Positions 1 to 4,889 of a stretch of 6,835 bases of DNA are shown here, piece by piece. The notes under the pieces were generated by a model. That model had not been told where the DNA came from. It made no database searches and was given only the letters and a program-made list of their open reading frames with translations. This DNA comes from Calditrichia bacterium (GTDB lineage Bacteria; Calditrichota; Calditrichia; RBG-13-44-9; J042). Numbering within the stretch: the stretch's first letter is position 1; each line of letters opens with the position of its first letter. The translations under genes were made by a program, and so were the position numbers. The stretch spans positions 1 through 6,835 of the forward strand of contig JAUIFT010000145.1 of assembly GCA_030430345.1 (NCBI GenBank), given 5' to 3'.

Positions 1-195
1 GTCGCCTTTGATTTGGGCGCTTTTCCGCACAAAATCAATCTCGTCATCATAGCTGCTGGGATTCTCATCCACTTCCGCGGGAATAACTTCATAATTGAGT
101 CCGGCAGTGCTGAGCAGTTCCTGGCGGCGGGGAGATTGGCTGGCCAGAATGATTTGTTTGTTTTCCAGGTTCAATAACTTGTGCATGAAAGGCAT
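1..195 (-). CDS. maf: Maf-family nucleoside triphosphate pyrophosphatase, N-terminal part (cut by window edge)
   Basis: Sixty-five codons are readable from the ATG at 195-193 to the left edge. Residues 15-28 contain the Maf signature: IILAS, then SPRR at 21-24, then LL at 27-28. AEVDEN follows at 40-45. In the family this N-terminal SxSPRR loop belongs to the nucleotide-binding active site. Maf proteins are cytoplasmic pyrophosphatases that hydrolyse dTTP/UTP or modified nucleotides to the monophosphate plus pyrophosphate, and are regarded as house-cleaning enzymes also linked to septum formation. Usual length is about 190-200 residues, so roughly one third is here and the substrate subfamily cannot be told. 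An in-frame TGA at 202-204 blocks any more upstream start. A second Met (codon 4, 186-184) is possible. No strong ribosome binding site precedes either ATG. The gene lies 183 bp downstream of the HIT gene, same strand. Confidence 0.9.
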   Translation of the reverse strand, partial: MPFMHKLLNLENKQIILASQSPRRQELLSTAGLNYEVIPAEVDENPSSYDDEIDFVRKSAQIKGD

Positions 196-378
196 ATTAA
201 ATCAACTCGTCAATCAATGGCATTTATTTAATATCTGTTTACCTGCCCTTTCGATATCCTAATTACCGGGCAAATAAGAAAAGTTGGCGTTCTGCGGGAT
301 GTTTTTCAAAAGGCAATATTTAACTGCTCCCAATCCCGATGCCATACTGCTGTTTTTGCAAAATGGAGAAAATTTCCG
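196..378. other. Intergenic gap between HIT gene and maf
   Basis: This 183-bp AT-rich gap separates two minus-strand genes. I see no strong hairpin followed by a T run and no convincing promoter hexamer pair, so I cannot say whether maf is transcribed from its own promoter or by read-through from the HIT gene. A nine-codon open frame including its stop (ATG at 223-221, TAA at 199-197) ends one base before the maf ATG, but has no ribosome binding site. Confidence 0.5.
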
Positions 379-729
379 TTATCTCGCCAGCATTGGCCCG
401 AGGCGCTTGCCGCCAAGCAGATGCATATGAATGTGATATACTTCCTGACCACCATTGCGATTGCAATTCATGATTAGTCGATAACCATCTTCGGCAATGT
501 TTTCCCGGGCGGCAATTTTTGCCGCAACGGTTAACATCCGTCCAAGTGCCGGCTCATCTGCTTCACTAACATCATTGATTGTCGGAATTAATTTATTCGG
601 AACTATTAGAATGTGGGTGGGGGCTTGCGGACTAATGTCCCGGAATGCTGTTACCAGGTCATCCTGGTAGACAATGTCGGAAGGAATTTCTTTCCGGATA
701 ATTTTGCTGAAAATAGTTTCAGTAGCCAT
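379..729 (-). CDS. hinT: HIT family protein (HinT-like purine nucleoside phosphoramidase)
   Basis: This complete 116-residue protein matches the usual length of bacterial HinT/PKCI-type proteins. The C-terminal half holds the histidine triad: G-G-Q-E-V-Y at 93-98, then H99-I-H101-M-H103-L-L-G-G. In the family the middle His is the nucleophile that attacks the nucleotide alpha-phosphate. The N-terminal [13 protein letters not shown] (5-17) and the THILIVPNK strand (38-46) are also typical. HinT enzymes are cytoplasmic homodimers that hydrolyse AMP-lysine, aminoacyl-adenylates and similar phosphoramidates. The start is supported by AAGGAG (minus strand, 737-742) seven bases before the ATG. Upstream lies the terminator of the S9 peptidase gene, so this gene probably has its own promoter in 743-824, though I found no good hexamer pair. 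The fold and triad are certain; the exact substrate is family inference. Confidence 0.95.
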   Translation of the reverse strand: MATETIFSKIIRKEIPSDIVYQDDLVTAFRDISPQAPTHILIVPNKLIPTINDVSEADEPALGRMLTVAAKIAARENIAEDGYRLIMNCNRNGGQEVYHIHMHLLGGKRLGPMLAR

Positions 730-824
730 AATATCGCTCCTTGTGAAGATGTTCAGTTGATGTGACCGGAATATAATAAATCTGTGAGAATGATGAGAGG
801 CTTTTTTATGAAGGGAGATCAGTG

Positions 825-859
825 AAAATCGGATACTGAATGCGATGTCAGTATCCGAT
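825..859 (-). terminator. Rho-independent terminator after the S9 peptidase gene
   Basis: A perfect 12-bp inverted repeat (828-839 and 848-859, arm ATCGGATACTGA) encloses an eight-base loop. Read on the minus strand it starts 29 bases after the peptidase stop codon and runs directly into TTTT (825-828, one of these bases being in the stem). On the plus strand the hairpin is followed by AAAA, so termination is expected only for leftward transcription. The U tract is short but the stem is perfect. It separates the exported-peptidase transcript from the HIT gene. Confidence 0.75.
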
Positions 860-888
860 AAAACCTGACGATTAAATATAAGTTCGAT

Positions 889-3756
889 CTACTCTGAAGT
901 CTCGACAGCTTCAAGGCCAAGGGTTTTCCCTTTCTGGATAGCGGGAATTCCTTTTTCGAGCCAAAGGGGCGCCGGCGCTCCTTTCAGGTAATAATCAAAG
1001 TACTGCTGCAGGCGGGTTTGCCAGTCAACCTTATTATGATACTTCACCGGCCAATGGGGTTCGTTGTTATAATTGATCATCCAGGCCGGTTTACCAAGTC
1101 GCCGCAATCCTACAAACAATTCAATGCCTTGATACCAGGGCACTGCACCATCATGGTCGTTGTGAAGAATGAGTAAGGGCGTTTCAACTTTGTCCAGCCA
1201 AAAAATCGGGGAATTTTCAAAATAGCGCATCGGATACTCCCATAAGGTGCCGCCAATCCGGCTTTGAGTACGCTCATACTGAAACATACGGCTGAGACCG
1301 GTTCGCCAGCGAATACCGCCATAGGCGCTGATCATATTGGCAACCGGCGCCCCGGCTTCCGCGGCTTTAAATATATTACTGCGAGTCACCAGGTAAGCTA
1401 TTTGATAACCGGCCCAGCTATGTCCCATCACGCCAATATTATCCTTGTCAATAAATCCTTGTGAAATCAAATTTGTTACACCGGGGATTACTGAATTCAG
1501 GGCGCTTTCTCCCGGGTAGCCAATACGATAGGGAATGTCCGGTTCGAAGACGACATATCCCCGGCTGGTATAAAAAGAGGGACTGATTACCGAACGATGC
1601 GGGCCGGGATAAGCGTAGCGATATAATTCATGTGAACTTTTTTCATAGAATGTCACCATCGTTGGGTATTTCTGGCTGGGATCAAAATTCTCCGGTTTGT
1701 AGAGAAGGCCCTGCAGGCGCTGTCCATCCAGGGCGGTCCATTCTATTAATTCCGAACTTCCCCAGAAATATTCCGACTGTTGCGGATTAACATCACTAAC
1801 CTGCGTCATGGCGGCAAATGTCGGGCCGCTGACCCAGAGATCCGGGAATTCCTGAAAATCCTGACGGGTAAACATGAGCCGGCTGCTGTTTTTCGCCTTC
1901 AATGGCCGGCTAAAATGTTTGCCGGTTAAGACGAGCTTTTCCGGTTGAGTGACTGCGCCCAGTTGGTCCTGATAAAATCCGGCCGTTTTATTATCCCAGT
2001 GGAACGCGGCCAGCAAGATTGGGATGGCCGGTACATAGTCGATCTCCGGATCCAGCGCCCGATAGCGAAAACGCAAATTCTCTTTGCGGCCAAGAGTATC
2101 GGTAAGGCAGTTTATTGGGGTTTTACCCGTGGGATCGACTTGCCAGAGATCATGGCGGTCATAGACGAGAAATGCGCCGTCCTTTTCCGTCCATCCGGCA
2201 TTGCCATAGGCATCGGCGGGATACGGCCAGTCATGATTTTCATCGTATACCGGAAAAGGGATTTGATCGGAAAGATTGATGATGGTTTTCCGTTTCACAT
2301 CCATCGCTTTCCAGGAGAGCTCCTTTCTATCCCACCAGGTGAAATAAGTGGCGGCAGGAGACAGTTGTGCCTGGGATTGTATCTTTTCCAGCACGCGCTC
2401 TGAGCGGCCGGTTTTCATATTGATAAGATGCACATCATAATAAGACGGGTAATCCCAGGAAACTTCCCGGCGATAGGGCATATTACTCATGCCGATGGCA
2501 ACATCCGCATCCCCTTTGCTGCCAACGGTGACATCCGGAACGGCTTCGCTTGCTAATTGAAAGACCTGTTTTTTATTCAGTTGAACGACTGCCAGGTAGT
2601 TACGTTTCTTTTCCTTCTCAACATCCTTCAACTGCATGGTCTGAATGTATGGATCTTGCCAGTGCCAGATGTCCAGAACAACTTTTTCATCCTCCGGAAT
2701 GGAGTCTTTTTTTACCGTTTCAGCAAACGGGGCAGTCGCAAAAAAGAGTCTTTCGCCATTGTCGGAAAAATATACATTGCCATGTTCGCTAACGCTCCAG
2801 TTCGCGGGAAGTCCCTGTGTGGCTGTCCCGGCAACTGCCGTTGGTAACGGCTTTTCCATTGGCCAATGATACAGTTTGTATGCCGGAGTTTCAGCGCTAA
2901 AATCATCTCTGTTTGATATAAATGCAATTTGTTCGCCTTTCTCATCGAAAACGATCTTTTTATAGTCGCCACTGCCGCTTAAAACCGGCACTTGCTCCCC
3001 GGTATTAACAACGATCGCAAATACACCATCAGCGCTGCTGTCCTTGCTGGCAGCGCTGTAAACCAGCCAGCGGCCGTCTTTGGAAAAAATATACTCAAGC
3101 ACATGGGATATGCGCGTTTCACTGCCATCCTCCAGATTCCGCAAAACCAGTTCGCTGCCGTATGCTTTCTTTTTTTTTGGTTTATCTGATGCATCTTTTT
3201 TGGGAGATGGGGGGCTTTCAGGTTTCTCGGGAGGAGATTTTGCGGCTGTAGTATCGGAAGAATCTGCTGCCGATGCCAACGGCTCTTCCAACAAGTAGGC
3301 CAGCCAGGCCCCATTTTCTTCCGGGAATTTAAAGGATTTGACCCGTTCTGCATAAAAAAGTGCACCATTACCGGTATTTAAGATGCCTAAAGAATCCTTG
3401 GGCATTTTTTCTTTTGGGGTCTTTTTTTGCTTCGCTGCTTTAACCGCTGCTTTGGCAGCTACTATTTTGAAGGCGGCGTAGCGTGCGTCAGCAGAAAATT
3501 TTGCAGATGTCCCCCGCGCTACCTGATGGGTTTCTCCCGAGGAAATGTGTTTGACTACCAGTGTCGGATCACCGTTTTCCGGCCCGTAGCTGTACAATGC
3601 CCATTCACCGTCGTTGGAAATGGCGTTCTCGTTAATCCTGCTCCAGATCTCATAAACGTGATGATCCATTGGCTGTTTAGACTGCGCCAGTGCGAAAAAT
3701 GAACCGAATAAGAGAAAGCAGGCTAGGAAATAAATGGAATGGATAGAATTCTTCAT
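889..3756 (-). CDS. Secreted S9 family serine peptidase (prolyl oligopeptidase / dipeptidyl aminopeptidase-like)
   Basis: The protein has 955 residues. Residues 1-24 are a Sec signal peptide with hydrophobic core 8-22 and an ALA|Q cleavage site, giving mature Gln25. Residues about 35-660 form a beta-propeller-like region with blade motifs such as SNDGEWALYS (47-56), FSKDGRWLVYSA (224-235) and FSDNGERLFFA (330-340). Residues about 690-930 are the alpha/beta-hydrolase domain, with nucleophile Ser780 in GHSWAG (778-783), Asp869 in HNDHDGAVP and His901 in NEPHW, so the catalytic triad is complete. Family members cleave short peptides, often dipeptides from the N-terminus. Two low-complexity inserts lie in the propeller: an Ala/Lys-rich stretch (98-122) and a Ser/Pro/Lys-rich stretch (161-200) coded partly by nine consecutive A. 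The start is supported by GGAG (3762-3765) five bases before the ATG. The gene lies downstream of the glutaminyl cyclase, 178 bp apart, with its own candidate promoter. The exact peptide specificity is not readable. Confidence 0.95.
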   Translation of the reverse strand: MKNSIHSIYFLACFLLFGSFFALAQSKQPMDHHVYEIWSRINENAISNDGEWALYSYGPENGDPTLVVKHISSGETHQVARGTSAKFSADARYAAFKIVAAKAAVKAAKQKKTPKEKMPKDSLGILNTGNGALFYAERVKSFKFPEENGAWLAYLLEEPLASAADSSDTTAAKSPPEKPESPPSPKKDASDKPKKKKAYGSELVLRNLEDGSETRISHVLEYIFSKDGRWLVYSAASKDSSADGVFAIVVNTGEQVPVLSGSGDYKKIVFDEKGEQIAFISNRDDFSAETPAYKLYHWPMEKPLPTAVAGTATQGLPANWSVSEHGNVYFSDNGERLFFATAPFAETVKKDSIPEDEKVVLDIWHWQDPYIQTMQLKDVEKEKKRNYLAVVQLNKKQVFQLASEAVPDVTVGSKGDADVAIGMSNMPYRREVSWDYPSYYDVHLINMKTGRSERVLEKIQSQAQLSPAATYFTWWDRKELSWKAMDVKRKTIINLSDQIPFPVYDENHDWPYPADAYGNAGWTEKDGAFLVYDRHDLWQVDPTGKTPINCLTDTLGRKENLRFRYRALDPEIDYVPAIPILLAAFHWDNKTAGFYQDQLGAVTQPEKLVLTGKHFSRPLKAKNSSRLMFTRQDFQEFPDLWVSGPTFAAMTQVSDVNPQQSEYFWGSSELIEWTALDGQRLQGLLYKPENFDPSQKYPTMVTFYEKSSHELYRYAYPGPHRSVISPSFYTSRGYVVFEPDIPYRIGYPGESALNSVIPGVTNLISQGFIDKDNIGVMGHSWAGYQIAYLVTRSNIFKAAEAGAPVANMISAYGGIRWRTGLSRMFQYERTQSRIGGTLWEYPMRYFENSPIFWLDKVETPLLILHNDHDGAVPWYQGIELFVGLRRLGKPAWMINYNNEPHWPVKYHNKVDWQTRLQQYFDYYLKGAPAPLWLEKGIPAIQKGKTLGLEAVETSE
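3170..3178 (-). repeat. A9 homopolymer tract within the S9 peptidase coding sequence
   Basis: Nine consecutive A on the coding strand are read in frame as CCA AAA AAA AAG AAA (residues 193-197), inside the Lys-rich linker of the propeller region. The string includes A-AAA-AAG in the frame used by known bacterial minus-one slippery heptamers. A minus-one slip would meet a stop about 17 codons later. It may simply reflect the Lys-rich linker. Confidence 0.7.
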
Positions 3757-3788
3757 GGCGTCTCCGTAGTACGAATAAGGTAAAGCGG

Positions 3789-3817
3789 AAAATAATTTAT
3801 GGAAAAAAAATCATCAA
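3789..3817 (-). promoter_or_regulatory. Candidate sigma-70-like promoter for the S9 peptidase gene
   Basis: On the minus strand TTGATG (3817-3812) and TATTTT (3794-3789) are separated by exactly 17 bases that include a run of eight T. Each hexamer matches four of six consensus positions. Transcription would begin near 3782, leaving a leader of about 26 bases with the GGAG ribosome binding site. The -35 box begins two bases past the foot of the 3819-3865 hairpin. Hexamers this weak occur by chance in AT-rich DNA, and the phylum may use a different consensus. Confidence 0.35.
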
Positions 3818-3818
3818 A

Positions 3819-3865
3819 CTGAATATTGCCAATAGCAAGATGGTCTTGCTAATAACAATATTCAG
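3819..3865 (-). terminator. Long two-part hairpin downstream of the glutaminyl cyclase gene, probable terminator
   Basis: The outer stem is a perfect 10 bp (3819-3828 CTGAATATTG with 3856-3865). A four-by-four internal loop follows, then a perfect 8-bp inner stem (3833-3840 TAGCAAGA with 3844-3851) closed by the triloop TGG. On the minus strand the hairpin begins 69 bases after the cyclase stop codon and is followed by TTTGATGA and eight T, which suits termination of the cyclase transcript, although the long T run is not directly at the stem foot. The same bases share a 15-base exact match with the start of the sensor gene at 5019-5033, so part of the element may instead be a gene remnant. 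Confidence 0.5.
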
Positions 3866-3883
3866 ATAAAGATAATATTCAGA
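3857..3883. repeat. Short direct repeat AATATTCAGA
   Basis: The ten-base unit occurs at 3857-3866 and 3874-3883, a 17-base period. Nine of its bases also form the right arm of the outer hairpin stem (pairing with 3819-3827), so the second copy offers an alternative pairing partner for the left arm. No function can be assigned. Confidence 0.45.
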
Positions 3884-3934
3884 GAGGTTTTTGAACCAAA
3901 AAATCTCAGTGACAGAAATTCAGCCTGGCGAGAC

Positions 3935-4723
3935 CTATTTCCCGGGAACCAGCTTAACCTCAAACAGTTTCGGCCAGTTTTTACCCGTAACAAACAAGCG
4001 ATCATTCTGTTGATCGTAGGCAATGCCGTTCATGGTATCTATTGCCGGATGTTTATCGGCATCAATCAATAATCCGGACAAATCGATCCAGGCAGTGACC
4101 GCACCCGTTTCCGGTGCGAAAACAACGATTTTCTCGCTTTGCCAGACATTGGCATACACTTGTCCATTAATATATTCCAATTCATTCAACTGCTTTACCG
4201 GCGTATCGCCATCTATTACCTGAATCTTGCCAATCTCCTGAAATGTGATCGGATCAAGAAAATAAATGTTCTCGGTGCCATCACTCATTATCAGCTTTTC
4301 GCCATCATAGGTTAACCCCCAGCCTTCAGAGGGATAATAGAACTGATCGATAAGCAGGAAGCTTTCCAGATCATAATGAAAGCCGGTGTTGGATTGCCAG
4401 GTGAGCTGGATAATTTTATCATCATAAATAGCTACACCTTCCCCAAAATATTCGGATGACAACTGATGAAAATTGAGGACCGTTCCCGTGGTTAAATCCA
4501 CCTTACGCAGAGAGGATTCACCGTTTTGCCCGGTGCCCTCGTAAAGGAATCCATCTGCATAAACCAGACCCTGGGTGTAAGCACCGGGATCGTGGGGATA
4601 AGTATTAATAATCTTATAAGAATAGGTCGGAACATTTTTGTCGGGAGGAAAGTATGCCAGGCCACTAATCGCGCCGGCAAATAGACACAATATGGTTATT
4701 AACAGGCTAAATTTAATCGTCAT
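3935..4723 (-). CDS. Secreted glutaminyl-peptide cyclotransferase (plant-type glutamine cyclotransferase)
   Basis: This complete 262-residue protein has a signal peptide at 1-23 (core LLITILCLFAGAISGLA, no lipobox), so it is probably periplasmic or secreted. The rest is the five-bladed propeller of the papaya-type glutamine cyclotransferase family. Visible conserved motifs in order: HDPGAYTQGL (44-53), YEGTG (61-65), SSLRKVDL (70-77), FGEGVA (93-98), LTWQ (107-110), EGWGLTYDG (133-141), SDGTENIYFLDP (147-158), LNELEYINGQVYANVW (179-194), MNGIAYD (231-237), VTGKNWPKLFEV (245-256). The reaction cyclises N-terminal Gln to pyroglutamate with loss of ammonia, protecting exported proteins from aminopeptidases. 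Glu62 sits where the family's proposed catalytic Glu lies. A weak GGAAA (4729-4733) precedes the ATG by five bases. The gene is divergent from the sensor and upstream of the S9 peptidase on the same strand. Confidence 0.95.
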   Translation of the reverse strand: MTIKFSLLITILCLFAGAISGLAYFPPDKNVPTYSYKIINTYPHDPGAYTQGLVYADGFLYEGTGQNGESSLRKVDLTTGTVLNFHQLSSEYFGEGVAIYDDKIIQLTWQSNTGFHYDLESFLLIDQFYYPSEGWGLTYDGEKLIMSDGTENIYFLDPITFQEIGKIQVIDGDTPVKQLNELEYINGQVYANVWQSEKIVVFAPETGAVTAWIDLSGLLIDADKHPAIDTMNGIAYDQQNDRLFVTGKNWPKLFEVKLVPGK

Positions 4724-4889
4724 TACAGTTTCCGTGCTTTTTCATATTTAATATCAAAAATAAAGGGCAATGTGTTGATTTTCCAAATTAAATAATTCAA
4801 TTCCGTGGAATCCATCAACAGATGTTTCCCAAATATTTAATAATAAAACTTACCGGCGAAAAAAAAGATCAAATTTGAGTGCCTGAATC
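4724..4889. promoter_or_regulatory. Divergent promoter region between glutaminyl cyclase and propeller sensor
   Basis: The 166 AT-rich bases separate two genes transcribed away from each other, so promoters for both should lie here. I could not pick a convincing one: for the cyclase the best is TTGGAA then TTTATT with a 16-base spacer on the minus strand, and for the sensor only -10-like TTTAAT near 4836-4841. An imperfect dyad at 4773-4820 occupies the centre. Confidence 0.5.
4773..4820. repeat. Imperfect 48-bp dyad in the divergent intergenic region (candidate operator)
   Basis: TGTTGAT (4773-4779) is matched by its reverse complement ATCAACA (4814-4820). Inside it TTCCA (4781-4785) is matched by TGGAA (4806-4810), with one base on the left and three on the right unpaired. 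The loop is 20 AT-rich bases. A shorter dyad, ATTCC-GT-GGAAT (4800-4811), overlaps the right half. It could be a protein-binding site shared by both divergent genes or an RNA hairpin; no regulator is encoded nearby to test this. Confidence 0.35.

Noticed and set aside
197..223. Nine-codon upstream frame (including stop) ending one base before the maf start
   Set aside because: It is short enough to occur by chance, has no ribosome binding site and its peptide shows no attenuator-like codon pattern.
825..859. Hairpin considered as a mobile-element end or regulatory operator
   Set aside because: Its position 29 bases after a stop codon and the T run on the same strand make an ordinary terminator the simpler reading.
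1945..2403. 152-codon open frame on the plus strand inside the S9 peptidase gene
   Set aside because: It is antisense to a clearly functional peptidase, shows no recognisable motif and has no evident ribosome binding site; it is best explained as a shadow of the coding frame.
2979..3368. 129-codon open frame on the minus strand in another frame of the S9 gene
   Set aside because: It overlaps the peptidase on the same strand across the low-complexity insert; the main frame has unbroken family motifs on both sides, so no frameshift is needed.
4822..4878. 18-codon plus-strand frame upstream of the sensor (ATG 4822, stop TGA 4876-4878)
   Set aside because: No ribosome binding site, no recognisable product and in an AT-rich promoter region; probably chance.
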